Positions 16,511-26,299 of a stretch of 64,000 nt of DNA are shown here, piece by piece. The position numbers and the translations under genes were made by a program. Origin of the DNA: Ruminococcus_G sp050944415 (GTDB lineage: Bacteria; Bacillota; Clostridia; Lachnospirales; Lachnospiraceae); assembly GCA_050944415.1 (NCBI GenBank), contig JBMNRA010000002.1:1-64000 (forward strand), read 5' to 3'. Position 1 is the stretch's first letter; each line of letters starts with the position of its first letter. Below the pieces are notes generated by a model. That model was not told the origin of the DNA, did not search any database, and saw nothing but the letters and a program-made list of their open reading frames with translations.

Positions 16511-17818
16511 ATGAGGAAAGAAATTAAGACGTTTTTCAAATATGTCATTCCCTCCATATTATCATTTGCTCTGTCTGGTGTATATGCAATTGTAGACGGA
16601 TATTTTGTCGGAAACAGTATCGGAGATGCAGGGCTTTCGGCCATAAATGTTGCCTATCCTGTTGTTGCCCTGCTGCAGGCAGCCGGCACAGGAATCGGTA
16701 TGGGTGGAGCGGTTTATTATTCCATCAGCAAAGCGGAGCGAAAGGAAGAAAGAGCCATGGAATTTATGGCCGGGTCTTTATGGCTTCTGATTCTTTCCAG
16801 CATTTTGTTAACGGCTGTGACGTATATTCTGACGACTCCGGTTCTCCAGCTGTTGGGTATGGAGGGAGAACTGCTTTCACTGGGGGAAGAATATATAAGG
16901 GTCATAGCTTTTGGCGCCGGTCTGCAGATTGTCGGCACAGGGCTTGTACCTTTTATCCGTAATCATGGCGGACCATTTTATGCAATGATCTCCATGATCG
17001 CCGGGTTTATTACGAATATTATACTGGATTACCTGTTTGTATGGGTACTGGCATGGGGCATGACAGGAGCAGCGCTGGCTACCATTATCGGGCAGGGCAT
17101 TACTATGTTATCTGCACTGATTTTTTTATTGAGGCACAGACTTTTTACTCTGCGTATTTCATTTTCCAGGCTGGGAAGTGCGGTAAAATCTATAGTTAAA
17201 ATTGGAATTGCTCCTTTCGGCCTTACTATGACGCCCAATATTTCTCTCATTATTATTAATCGGTTTTCTATTTTTTACGGAGGAGACAAGGCGGTTGCAA
17301 CATACGCGTGCATCGCATATATAATTTGTATTGTGTATCTGATTCTTCAGGGAGTTGGGGATGGCAGCCAGCCGGTTATCAGTCGATATTACGGTGAAAA
17401 GAAAATTCGTCAGTTGAAGGAAATCAGAAAACTGGCGTATGGTTTTGGACTTTTTCTGGCGGTGGTAAGCTGTGTGATTATGTTTGCGGCAAGAGATTAC
17501 GTGGGAGTATTATTTGGTTCATCGGCGGAGGTTAATGCTGAAATTTCAAGGATCATACCGATTTTTCTGTCTTCTGTTCCTTTTGTAGCGATCTGCCGTG
17601 TTACCACGGCCAGTTTCTACGCCACGGAGGAAAGTGTTTTCTCCTATCTTCTTACTTTTATAGAACCGGTTCTTATGCTGATTCTAATGTTGATTTTGCC
17701 GCCGATGCTGGGCGGGCAGATTATGATATGGTGGAGCACCGTCATTGCCAGAGTTTTATCAGCGGTTCTGGCACTGATTCTGAAGAACCGGGTGGACAGA
17801 AAAAAACTGAATGCATAG
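16511..17818 (+). CDS. MATE-family efflux transporter
   Basis: This 435-residue membrane protein has twelve hydrophobic segments. The N-terminal text SGVYAIVDGYFVGNSIGD and the second-half repeat GVGDGSQPVISRYYGEK are typical of the DinF/NorM-like MATE branch common in Clostridia. It is distinct in sequence from the TetR-linked MATE at 10386. An AAAGGAG site lies 10-12 bases upstream. The substrate is unknown. Confidence 0.93.
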   Translation: MRKEIKTFFKYVIPSILSFALSGVYAIVDGYFVGNSIGDAGLSAINVAYPVVALLQAAGTGIGMGGAVYYSISKAERKEERAMEFMAGSLWLLILSSILLTAVTYILTTPVLQLLGMEGELLSLGEEYIRVIAFGAGLQIVGTGLVPFIRNHGGPFYAMISMIAGFITNIILDYLFVWVLAWGMTGAALATIIGQGITMLSALIFLLRHRLFTLRISFSRLGSAVKSIVKIGIAPFGLTMTPNISLIIINRFSIFYGGDKAVATYACIAYIICIVYLILQGVGDGSQPVISRYYGEKKIRQLKEIRKLAYGFGLFLAVVSCVIMFAARDYVGVLFGSSAEVNAEISRIIPIFLSSVPFVAICRVTTASFYATEESVFSYLLTFIEPVLMLILMLILPPMLGGQIMIWWSTVIARVLSAVLALILKNRVDRKKLNA

Positions 17819-17880
17819 ATAATGAAACTATACCGGGAAAGGGGATAAAATATTAAATAAAAATGTAAGGAGAATACAAA

Positions 17881-18747
17881 ATGTGGATGTTATATGCAGC
17901 AGGATCTGCCTTTTTTGCAGGTATTACTTCCGTTCTGGCAAAGTGTGGGATCCGGAAAACGGATTCTACTGTGGCAACGGCGATAAGAACTGTAGTTGTT
18001 TTGATTTTTTCCTGGGTGATTGTGTGGATTGTCGGTTCGGAAAAACAGATTTCTGAGATCAGAACAGAAACGCTGCTGTTTCTGATTTTGTCCGGGGCAG
18101 CGACGGGAGCTTCCTGGCTGTGCTATTTCCGTGCTCTGCAGCTGGGGGATATCAATAAAGTAGTCCCTGTTGACAAATCCAGCACAGTACTGACGATTAT
18201 TCTGGCACTGATTTTTCTGGGAGAGGGCATCAGCCTTCCAAAGGCTCTGGCGGTGGCCGCAATCACTGCAGGAATTTTTTTGATGATAGAAAAGAAGGAT
18301 ATAAAAGAAACGAGTAAGGCAGGTCACGGAAGCTGGATACTGTATGCGGCAGGTTCCGCCGTTTTTGCCAGTCTGACTGCCATTCTCGGAAAAATCGGGA
18401 TTTCCCGGGTAGAGTCCAATCTGGGGACAGCTATCCGTACGGTTGTCGTGTTGATCATGGCATGGGTGATGGTACTGATAACCGGAAAACAGAATGAAGT
18501 GAAAAGTGTTGACCGAAAAGAGCTGTTTTTTATCTGCCTTTCCGGAATAGCCACAGGGGCTTCCTGGCTGTGTTATTACCGGGCTTTGCAGGAAGGGCCT
18601 GCCAGCGTAGTGGCGCCTGTCGATAAACTGAGTGTTCTGGTTACTGTGATTTTCTCATACCTTGTGTTTGGAGAGAAACTGAAGCGCCGGGCGGTGGCCG
18701 GACTGGTTTTGCTGACAGGGGGAACCGTGGCGATGGCTTTGTTATAA
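17881..18747 (+). CDS. EamA/DMT-family transporter
   Basis: This 288-residue protein has ten membrane segments in two clearly duplicated EamA halves. Matching pieces such as TAIRTVVVLIFSWVIVWI and TAIRTVVVLIMAWVMVLI, and two copies of GASWLCY(F/Y)RALQ, show the internal repeat. DMT proteins export or import small metabolites; the substrate is not predictable. TAAGGAG precedes the start. Confidence 0.93.
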   Translation: MWMLYAAGSAFFAGITSVLAKCGIRKTDSTVATAIRTVVVLIFSWVIVWIVGSEKQISEIRTETLLFLILSGAATGASWLCYFRALQLGDINKVVPVDKSSTVLTIILALIFLGEGISLPKALAVAAITAGIFLMIEKKDIKETSKAGHGSWILYAAGSAVFASLTAILGKIGISRVESNLGTAIRTVVVLIMAWVMVLITGKQNEVKSVDRKELFFICLSGIATGASWLCYYRALQEGPASVVAPVDKLSVLVTVIFSYLVFGEKLKRRAVAGLVLLTGGTVAMALL

Positions 18748-18805
18748 ATTTGGAAACCTGTTGACACTTGTGACATACGGAAAAAGGAAAGGAGAAGAAT
18801 GGAAC

Positions 18806-19265
18806 ATGGTATTTTATTTTACAGGTACCGGTAATAGCCTTTATATTGCCAAATGTCTGAGCAAAAACCCTGTCAGTATTCCTCAGGTTATACATCAGAA
18901 ATGTCTGGAGTTTACCGCGGATGAAATTGGGATTGTTTCGCCTGTTTATGGACATGAAGTGTCAGTTTCTGGAAAGAATGGGTCAGATGCCGCCGGATGC
19001 ATGGCAGCATCTTCTGCAGGTTACAGAGAATTGTACCGGATGCGGTATATGCCGGAAAGTATGTCCCTCTGGCTCTATAAGTCTGACAGATAAAAAAGCA
19101 ATTTATACGCCCGGGAACTGCCAGACGTGCCTGGCCTGTATCCATGCCTGTCCCCACCAGGCAATGAAACTTACTGTTCCGGAGAAAAATTCCCGGGCGC
19201 GTTACCGAAATGAGCATGTCACCCTGCAGGAAATCATAAAGGCAAATGAACAGTTTTCAGAATGA
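18806..19265 (+). pseudogene. flavodoxin-ferredoxin (EFR1-type) gene with internal deletion and frameshift
   Basis: The N-terminus (VFYFTGTGNSLYIAKCL, then IGIVSPVYGHE) is the start of a flavodoxin domain in one frame. After about 18950 the sense continues in another frame as LERMGQMPPDAWQHLLQV and two [4Fe-4S] motifs, CTGCGICRKVCP and CQTCLACIHACP. Intact EFR1 family proteins are about 250-280 residues, whereas the two pieces here total only about 150, so most of the flavodoxin middle is missing as well as the frame being shifted. The original product would have been a cytoplasmic electron carrier. It is probably non-functional, although the ferredoxin end could still be translated from ATG 18921. 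Confidence 0.85.
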
Positions 19266-19291
19266 ATGCAGATCTGAGTTTTTCAAAAATC

Positions 19292-21769
19292 TTACAGATA
19301 TTTTCCGGTGCAGCTCTCCGCTGCATTTCTGATATCTTCTAAAGTTCCGGAGGCCACGATTCTGCCGCCCTGAGTACCGCCTCCGGGCCCCATATCAATA
19401 ATATAATCAGCATTTCGTATTACATCCAGATCATGTTCGATAACGATGACTGTGGCTCCGTTTTCGATCAGCGTCTGGAATACGCCAAGGAGAGTCTGAA
19501 CATCCAGAGGATGAAGTCCGATGGTTGGCTCATCGAAGACGAAGAGGGAATCGGACTGGCTTTTTCCCATTTCACTGGCCAGTTTCAGACGCTGGGCTTC
19601 TCCGCCGGAAAGACTTGGGGTTTCTTCGCCGAGCGTCAGATAGCCCAGCCCCAGATCCTGAAGAATCTGCAGCCTTTGATGAACATTCTTCAGATCGGTA
19701 CAGATTTTCAGCGCGGAGGAAACATCCATAGCCATCAGTTCAGGAAGAGAGAAGTTCCGGCCATTTTTAGCAGAATATTTAATTAGACAGGCTTCTTTGG
19801 AGTATCTGGATCCGCGGCACTGAGGACATGGAATCTCCACATCCGGGAGGAACTGAACATCGAGACTGATAACACCGGTTCCGTCGCAGACGGGACAGCG
19901 CAGTTTTCCGGTGTTATAGGAAAAAGCCCCGGCTTTATATCCCAGCTCTCTGGCAGAGGGTGTCCTGGCAAATGTTTTGCGCAGTTCATCATGAACGTTG
20001 GCATAGGTGGCTACCGTGGACCGGATATTGATACCGATGGGAGTGGCGTCGATTAATTTTACCTGACGGATGCCGCCGGCATCCACAGCCCTTACATGAT
20101 CGGGAAGTTTCCTGTTGTGAATGAATGCTTCCAGACCCGGAATCAGACTTTCCAGAATCAGGGTAGTTTTGCCGGAACCGGACACGCCGGTGACGGCAGT
20201 CAGTTTCCCCTTTGGAATCTTCGCTTCCAGCGGTTTTACCGTGTGGATCATATCTGTGGAAAGATGGATGGTTCCTTCGGAAAATATGTTGTCAGGAACG
20301 GTACGGTTTCGGATGCAGGTGCAGGCGGAACCGGAGAGAAAGGGGCCGATTTTCGAGCGGGGATTTCGGGAAATGGATGAAATGGTGCCTTCAGCAATGA
20401 CACGGCCGCCTTCCGCACCGGCTCCCGGGCCCATTTCTATGATCCAGTCCGCTTCCGCCAGTATCTGCGTATCGTGATCGACCAGAATGACTGAGTTTCC
20501 GTCGGCAATCAGATCCTGCATAACGCCGGTTAAACCGGTGATGTTGGCCGGATGGAGGCCAATGGAGGGTTCATCCAGCACGTACAGCACTCCCGTGGTG
20601 CGGTTGCGGACGGCCCGGGCCAGCTGCATCCGCTGCCGTTCACCGGTAGAAAGCGTAGAGGAAGCACGGTCAAGAGTCAGATAACCCAATCCCAGGTCCA
20701 TGAGGCGTTTTGCGGTACTCTGGAAGGACTCACAGATGCTTTCGGCCATGGGGCGCATTTCTTCCGGGAGAGAGGCAGGCACGCCTTTTACCCATCCGGT
20801 GAGGTCGGAAAGAGTCATCCGGCAGACCTCATCCAGAGAAATGCCCCGCAGTCTGGGAGCGCGTGCTTTTTCTGAGAGACGGCTTCCGCTGCAGTCCGGG
20901 CAGATATCCTGTTTCAGAAACTTTTCCACCCGTTTCATGCCTTTTTCGTCTTTGACCTTCGCCAGGGCGTTTTCCACTGTATAGACAGCGTTAAAGTAAG
21001 TAAAATCCAGTTCTCCGGCCTGATTGGAATTTTTCGGTTTATAAAAAATATGTTTTTTCTCGGCAGGTCCGTTGTAGACGATGTCTTTTTCACGTTCGGA
21101 CAGCTGGCAGAATGGTATATCGGTGCGGACGCCCATGGCCCGGCAGACATCCGTCATCAGAGACCACATCAGAGAATTCCAGGGAGCGACGGCGCCTTCG
21201 TCGATGGTGAGGGATTCATCCGGCACCAGAGTAGAGCGGTCCACTGTCCGTACAATGCCGGTGCCGCCGCAGGTATGACAGGCTCCCTGACTGTTAAAGG
21301 CCAGTTCTTCCGCGGAAGGCGCATAGAAGCGGGCGCCGCATTGGGGACAGATCAGCCCCTGTTCCGCGGCCACCGCCAGCGTAGGCTCCAGATAATGTCC
21401 GTTGGGGCAGCGGTGCTGTGCCAGGCGGGAGAACATCAGGCGAAGGCTGTTTAAAAGCTCCGTTCCTGTACCGAAGGTGCTTCGGATTCCGGGAATTCCC
21501 GGACGCTGATGAAGGGCAAGGGCCGCGGGGACATACAGCACCTCATCCACATCTGCTTTGGCTGCCTGGGTCATTCTGCGTCTTGTATAAGTGGACAGTG
21601 CTTCCAGATAGCGCCGGGATCCTTCCGCGTACAGGACGCCCAGAGCAAGAGAAGATTTGCCGGAACCGGACACGCCTGCAATGCCCACGATCTGATTCAG
21701 CGGTACATCCACATTGATATGTTTCAGATTATGGACGTTTGCGCCTCGGATTTTCATTTTACTGATCAT
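19292..21769 (-). CDS. UvrA-like excinuclease ATPase, short (UvrA2) class
   Basis: This 825-residue protein has two ABC ATPase modules with Walker A GVSGSGKSSLALG and GVSGSGKTTLILE, signatures LSTGERQRMQLARA and LSGGEAQRLKLASE, and zinc-finger CxxC pairs such as CPQCGARFYAPS. It is about 120 residues shorter than canonical UvrA (about 940), consistent with the UvrA2 class that lacks the UvrB-binding insertion and is often linked to drug or DNA-intercalator tolerance. AGGAGG sits at about 21778-21783 ahead of ATG 21769. The promoter has a palindromic spacer (21799-21827), so it is probably inducible. Confidence 0.93.
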   Translation of the reverse strand: MISKMKIRGANVHNLKHINVDVPLNQIVGIAGVSGSGKSSLALGVLYAEGSRRYLEALSTYTRRRMTQAAKADVDEVLYVPAALALHQRPGIPGIRSTFGTGTELLNSLRLMFSRLAQHRCPNGHYLEPTLAVAAEQGLICPQCGARFYAPSAEELAFNSQGACHTCGGTGIVRTVDRSTLVPDESLTIDEGAVAPWNSLMWSLMTDVCRAMGVRTDIPFCQLSEREKDIVYNGPAEKKHIFYKPKNSNQAGELDFTYFNAVYTVENALAKVKDEKGMKRVEKFLKQDICPDCSGSRLSEKARAPRLRGISLDEVCRMTLSDLTGWVKGVPASLPEEMRPMAESICESFQSTAKRLMDLGLGYLTLDRASSTLSTGERQRMQLARAVRNRTTGVLYVLDEPSIGLHPANITGLTGVMQDLIADGNSVILVDHDTQILAEADWIIEMGPGAGAEGGRVIAEGTISSISRNPRSKIGPFLSGSACTCIRNRTVPDNIFSEGTIHLSTDMIHTVKPLEAKIPKGKLTAVTGVSGSGKTTLILESLIPGLEAFIHNRKLPDHVRAVDAGGIRQVKLIDATPIGINIRSTVATYANVHDELRKTFARTPSARELGYKAGAFSYNTGKLRCPVCDGTGVISLDVQFLPDVEIPCPQCRGSRYSKEACLIKYSAKNGRNFSLPELMAMDVSSALKICTDLKNVHQRLQILQDLGLGYLTLGEETPSLSGGEAQRLKLASEMGKSQSDSLFVFDEPTIGLHPLDVQTLLGVFQTLIENGATVIVIEHDLDVIRNADYIIDMGPGGGTQGGRIVASGTLEDIRNAAESCTGKYL

Positions 21770-21798
21770 GAAAGTTTCCTCCTTGTCTATCAGTTATC

Positions 21799-21827
21799 AG
21801 TATAAAACGGCCGGCCGTTCTTGACAA
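21799..21827 (-). promoter_or_regulatory. uvrA2 promoter with a palindromic operator in the spacer
   Basis: On the minus strand TTGTCA (21822-21827) and TATACT (21799-21804) are separated by exactly 17 bases. Inside the spacer lies the perfect 14-bp palindrome AACGGCCGGCCGTT (21806-21819), strikingly GC-rich for a spacer. No regulator gene is adjacent. Confidence 0.8.
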
Positions 21828-21842
21828 GAAGGAGACTGATAA

Positions 21843-23261
21843 TCAGCGTCGGGAGGCTTTTCTCATCTGTTCATACTCTTTCAGAGCGTTTATTGCCTGA
21901 GGAGCCATGGGAATCAGCGCAGTCATATTAAAGACTGTCATCAGGCCGACGCCAATGTCGCCCAGATCCCAGACGAACTGGTAAGCAGCCAGGCCGCCCA
22001 CAAAAAGCATAATCAGCGCCAGAATTTTATAAGCGGTCTGGGAAAGCCAGTTATCGCCGAAAAGGTAGGCGATATTAGGACGGGCATAAAACAGAATTCC
22101 GATAAATGTGGAAAAACTGAATAGCCAGAGGATAAGGGCAATGAAAATAGTACCTGCCGATCCCATATGATATTCCATGGAAACCTGCAGAAGATCCATA
22201 CCTTCCAGACCGTTTGTCAGTTTTGCAGGAGTCAGCAGCATAATCATGGCAGTACAGCTGCAGATTACCAGAGTATCGATAAAGACGCCGAGAGCCTGCA
22301 GAAGTCCGCTTTTGGCGGGATGACTGATATCGGCGGCAGCGGCGGCGCAGGGAGCGGAACCGGAGCCGGCTTCATTGGAAAACAGTCCGCGTTTTGCTCC
22401 GTTCATGATGACAGCGCCCAGGCCTCCGGCTGCCGCCTGGCGTAAACCGAAGGCTTCCTGAAAAATTCTCTGGAAAACCGCAGGAAGCTGTCCGATATTT
22501 GTAAAGATTACAAAAAGAGTAATCAGAAAATAGCAGACTGCCATGACAGGAACCATGACATCCAATACTTTTACTGTGGCGTTTTTGCGCAGTACGATAA
22601 CGGCAGCCAGAGCTACCAGCAGGATGGTTGTATAAAGCGGAGGAATGCTGAAAGCGTTTTCAAAGGCAGAGGAAACGGAATTTCCAATTACCTGACTGAC
22701 GCCGCACCAGCAGATCAGACCGGAAAGGGCGAAAAGCGATGCGAATGCCGAATGCCTGCGACCGCTGTTTTTCCTGAGAAAAAAATGATGGATGTAGTAG
22801 GCCGGACCGCCGCGAAATCCGCCGTAGAGCGGATCTTTTTCTTTATACAGCTGTGCCAGAGTGCTTTCTGCAAAAGCTGTGGAAGAGCCGATCAGAGCGA
22901 TCAGCCACATCCAGAATACAGCGCCGGCGCCTCCGGCTGAAATAGCAGCCACAACGCCTACCAGATTCCCCATACCGACCCGGGTGGCGGTGGAGACAAT
23001 CAGAGACTGCAGACCGGAGATGGATCCTTTTTGGGACTCTTTCTTTTTTTCTGCTGATATTCTCAGCATTTCCGGGAAAAGACGGAATGGAAGAAACCTG
23101 GTTCGGATGGTAAAATATATTCCGGAGGGAATCAGGATAAGAACCAGAAGTGAAATGCCCAGGGAATTGCCTCCCGGCAGGGGCAGGGTAATCAGATCGC
23201 CCCATAAAATGAAATATATTAAATGAAAAAGTCTGATAAAAAAATTCTGGAGTATCTCCAT
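21843..23261 (-). CDS. sodium:alanine (AGCS-family) amino acid symporter
   Basis: This 472-residue transporter shows AGCS signatures: GNLVGVVAAISAGGAGAVFWMW, FRGGPAYYIHHF and GLFSNEAGSGSAPCAAAAAD. About eleven membrane segments are visible. It imports alanine, glycine or a related amino acid with Na+. It is transcribed divergently from the LysR regulator at 23305 with 43 bp between the start codons, which suggests control by that regulator. AGGAGG precedes the start. Confidence 0.93.
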   Translation of the reverse strand: MEILQNFFIRLFHLIYFILWGDLITLPLPGGNSLGISLLVLILIPSGIYFTIRTRFLPFRLFPEMLRISAEKKKESQKGSISGLQSLIVSTATRVGMGNLVGVVAAISAGGAGAVFWMWLIALIGSSTAFAESTLAQLYKEKDPLYGGFRGGPAYYIHHFFLRKNSGRRHSAFASLFALSGLICWCGVSQVIGNSVSSAFENAFSIPPLYTTILLVALAAVIVLRKNATVKVLDVMVPVMAVCYFLITLFVIFTNIGQLPAVFQRIFQEAFGLRQAAAGGLGAVIMNGAKRGLFSNEAGSGSAPCAAAAADISHPAKSGLLQALGVFIDTLVICSCTAMIMLLTPAKLTNGLEGMDLLQVSMEYHMGSAGTIFIALILWLFSFSTFIGILFYARPNIAYLFGDNWLSQTAYKILALIMLFVGGLAAYQFVWDLGDIGVGLMTVFNMTALIPMAPQAINALKEYEQMRKASRR

Positions 23262-23304
23262 AATACAGTGTCCTCCTGTAAAAAATGAACTTGGGAGAAT
23301 AAAA

Positions 23305-24189
23305 ATGGATATTAAAAACTTAATTACATTTATTCATGTCGCGGAATTAAACAGTTTTACGAAAGCGGGGGAAACCTTGGGGTTTTCTCAGTCCACAGTT
23401 TCGTTTCAGATCAGGCAGCTGGAAGCGGAGCTGAAGGTGCGCTTGTTTGAGCGGATTAACCATACGGTTGTTCTGACAGAAAAAGGAAGAAAGGTGCTGA
23501 ACTACGCCTATCAGATTGACAAAATGACGCAGGAGCTGAAAGGGAATATTCAGCACGAAGAGAATATCACAGGTCATGTCAGAATCGCCATGGCAGATTC
23601 ACTGTGCGGTTTTATGGTTCAAGGGTTTCGTGATTTCCGGAGACAGTATCCCGGTATTTCCCTTAAAATAACGGCAGCCGGGACAGAAGAGATGCTCCGG
23701 CTGATGAACCATAATGAAGCGGATATGATCCTTACTCTGGATACCCATGTTTATCATGGAGAATATGTCATTGCCCGGGAGGAGAAAGTCGGGATGCATT
23801 TTCTGTCAGGACCAGGCTGTCCGTTGAAAGACAAATCTTCCGTTACAGTTTCCCAGCTGCTTTCCTGCCCGTTTATCCTGACGGAAAAAAGAATGAGCTA
23901 CCGCCGTCTGCTGGATGAAGAGCTGGCCAGGAGATCTCTGGAAATTCAGCCCGTTCTGGAAATCGGCAGAACGGATCTGATCTGTACACTGGTGGCTCAG
24001 GATATCGGCATAACTTTTCTGCCGGATTACGTGACAGAAAAAGAGGTAAAAGAAGGAAAACTGTTCCGTCTGGCTGTCGATGATTTTGACATAGAAATAT
24101 GGAAACAATTGCTGCACCATCGTGACAAGTGGGTATCTCCCCAGATGAAGGCTGTGACAGAGTATTGTATTGCACAGCAGTTCATGTAA
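23305..24189 (+). CDS. LysR-family transcriptional regulator
   Basis: This 294-residue protein has the N-terminal LysR helix-turn-helix (residues 1-60, with SFTKAGETLGFSQSTVSFQI) and a two-lobed effector domain from about residue 90. Family precedent makes the divergent AGCS symporter its likely target, responding to an amino acid. Its start lies 43 bp from that gene, so the operator must fall within the shared gap or inside the coding ends. Confidence 0.93.
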   Translation: MDIKNLITFIHVAELNSFTKAGETLGFSQSTVSFQIRQLEAELKVRLFERINHTVVLTEKGRKVLNYAYQIDKMTQELKGNIQHEENITGHVRIAMADSLCGFMVQGFRDFRRQYPGISLKITAAGTEEMLRLMNHNEADMILTLDTHVYHGEYVIAREEKVGMHFLSGPGCPLKDKSSVTVSQLLSCPFILTEKRMSYRRLLDEELARRSLEIQPVLEIGRTDLICTLVAQDIGITFLPDYVTEKEVKEGKLFRLAVDDFDIEIWKQLLHHRDKWVSPQMKAVTEYCIAQQFM

Positions 24190-24309
24190 AACGGTATTGT
24201 GTAACAGCGACATAGAACCAGTATAACTGCAATATAAACATTTGTAAAATGAATAGAATTGATGAATACAATTAAAAAATTAGATGTATGAAAATTTGCC
24301 TGCCTCCAC

Positions 24310-24362
24310 TTGACAACATATACCCCTATAGGTATATTATACATATACCGATATGGGTATAT
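24310..24362 (+). promoter_or_regulatory. metal-ATPase promoter with two tandem palindromic operators
   Basis: TTGACA (24310-24315) is followed after 17 bases by TATATT (24333-24338). Two perfect inverted repeats of the form ATATACC-N6-GGTATAT lie at 24318-24337 and 24343-24362, exactly 25 bp apart. The first covers the spacer and touches the -10 box. The TACC/GGTA core resembles CsoR/CstR-type operators. No such regulator gene is in the window. Confidence 0.85.
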
Positions 24363-24409
24363 AGAATGATAAGATGACTCGCAGGAGAGCTTTGATGAGG
24401 AGGCGCAAT

Positions 24410-26299
24410 ATGAATAAAGCAATGGAAAAACTGGAAGAATTTCTGGAACTGGGAGGAATAAGAAAAGATATAATCTTTCTTGGTATCTCAGGTATTGCTC
24501 TTCTGTGCAGTATTTTCGATATTCTGCCTCTGCCGTTTGATGCAGCATGGGCAGCGATTATACTGTGCGGTATTCCGATTATTCTGGAAGCAGTGATCGG
24601 TCTGGTGACAGAATTTGATATTAAAGCGGATGTTCTGGTATCATTGGCGCTGATTGCATCCGTTTTTATCGGAGAAGATTTTGCAGCCGGAGAAGTGGCG
24701 TTTATCATGCAGCTGGGAGGTCTGCTGGAAGAACTGACTGTGGCAAAGGCCAGGGCAGGCATCGAGAAACTGGTACATCTGACGCCCCAGACAGCGAGAA
24801 TTGTAAATGGCGGAGCAGAAAAGACCGTTCCGGCAAAAGAAGTCGTTGTGGGCGATGTGCTCCGGGTACTTCCGGGTGAAACCGTACCGGTAGACGGAGT
24901 GATTCTGTCAGGTCAGACTTCTGTAAATCAGGCGGTTATGACGGGGGAATCCCTTCCAGTAGATAAAACGGAAGGAGATGAAGTTTCTTCGGGAACAGTG
25001 AATCAGTTCGGAGCTTTTGAGATGAAAGCGACGAAGGTGGGAGAGGACAGTTCCATTCAGCGTATGATCCGTCTGGTTCAGTCGGCGGACGCCGGAAAAG
25101 CGAAAATTGTGAGAATTGCGGATCGCTGGGCAACCTGGATCGTCGTGATTGCGCTGACAGCCGCGGCGCTGACCTGGCTGATTTCAGGAGAGATTATCCG
25201 GGCGGTAACCATACTGGTTGTATTTTGCCCCTGCGCGCTTGTTCTGGCAACGCCGACGGCTATCATGGCGGCTATTGGAAACGCAACCAGACATGGTTTT
25301 CTGGTCAGAGAGGGCGACGCGCTGGAACGGCTGGCGATGGTATCCAGGATTACCTTTGACAAAACGGGAACTCTGACTTACGGAGAATTAAATGTTGCCG
25401 CGGTAAAAAGCGTCCGGGAGGAATATACCGAGGAAGAGTTATACGCCTGGTGCGCCTCTGCGGAGCATCTGTCAGAACATCCCCTGGGGAAAGCGATCGT
25501 CAGCTGCTATAAAAAGGAGACGGGAAAAGATCCGGAAGCCTGCGGTCAGTTTACCATGATTCCGGGAAGAGGTGTTTCCTGTGTAACGAACGGGAAACGT
25601 ATACTGGCCGGAAATAACCGGATGATGGAAGAGTATCGGATTGTTGTCTCCAAAGAAATAAAAGAGGAGGCCGGACAGTATCTGGAACAGGGATGTACAC
25701 TGACATATCTGGCGATTGATGAGGTGCTTGCCGGGTATGTGGCGCTTTCCGACAGGATCCGGGAGGAAAGCGCAGGAATGATTGACAGACTGACAGGCCT
25801 GGGAGTGCAGCCGGTTCTGCTGACGGGGGATCATGAAAATGCCGCATTATCCATTGCTGATCAGCTTCATATCCGGGAAGTGCATGCAGACTGTCTCCCG
25901 GAAGATAAGCTGCAATGGATTGACAGTTATCAGAAAAAATCAGAGAAAGTCTGCATGATCGGAGACGGTGTGAACGATGCCCCTGCGTTGAAAAAAGCAG
26001 ACGTGGGGATTGCCATGGGCGGCGTGGGAAGCGATATTGCGGTGGATGCTGCGGATATAGCGCTGGTGGATGATGAGGTAAAGGAGCTTCCTCATCTGAT
26101 TGCGCTGTCCAGGCGGATGATGGCAACAATTAAATACAACATGAGTTTTTCCATGGCGCTTAACTTTCTGGCCATTGTTCTTGCGATTCTGGGAATTTTA
26201 AATCCTGTTGTTGGAGCGCTGGTGCATAACGCGGGCTCCGTAATCGTGATTATCAATTCAGCGCTGCTGCTGAACTGGAAGAAAAAATATTCAACCTAA
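24410..26299 (+). CDS. P1B-type heavy-metal-translocating ATPase
   Basis: This protein of about 629 residues has every P-type motif: the actuator VMTGESLPVDK, the metal site FCPCALVLATPTA in the membrane, the phosphorylation site TFDKTGTLTYG, SEHPLGKAI in the nucleotide domain, and MIGDGVNDAPALKKADVG. CPC is typical of Cu+ or Zn2+/Cd2+ exporters. There is no N-terminal HMA metal-binding domain. ATG 24410 is chosen because GAGGAGG (24396-24402) lies 7 bases upstream. Regulation is by the tandem operators at 24318-24362. Its stop overlaps the convergent aldo/keto reductase gene. Confidence 0.94.
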   Translation: MNKAMEKLEEFLELGGIRKDIIFLGISGIALLCSIFDILPLPFDAAWAAIILCGIPIILEAVIGLVTEFDIKADVLVSLALIASVFIGEDFAAGEVAFIMQLGGLLEELTVAKARAGIEKLVHLTPQTARIVNGGAEKTVPAKEVVVGDVLRVLPGETVPVDGVILSGQTSVNQAVMTGESLPVDKTEGDEVSSGTVNQFGAFEMKATKVGEDSSIQRMIRLVQSADAGKAKIVRIADRWATWIVVIALTAAALTWLISGEIIRAVTILVVFCPCALVLATPTAIMAAIGNATRHGFLVREGDALERLAMVSRITFDKTGTLTYGELNVAAVKSVREEYTEEELYAWCASAEHLSEHPLGKAIVSCYKKETGKDPEACGQFTMIPGRGVSCVTNGKRILAGNNRMMEEYRIVVSKEIKEEAGQYLEQGCTLTYLAIDEVLAGYVALSDRIREESAGMIDRLTGLGVQPVLLTGDHENAALSIADQLHIREVHADCLPEDKLQWIDSYQKKSEKVCMIGDGVNDAPALKKADVGIAMGGVGSDIAVDAADIALVDDEVKELPHLIALSRRMMATIKYNMSFSMALNFLAIVLAILGILNPVVGALVHNAGSVIVIINSALLLNWKKKYST

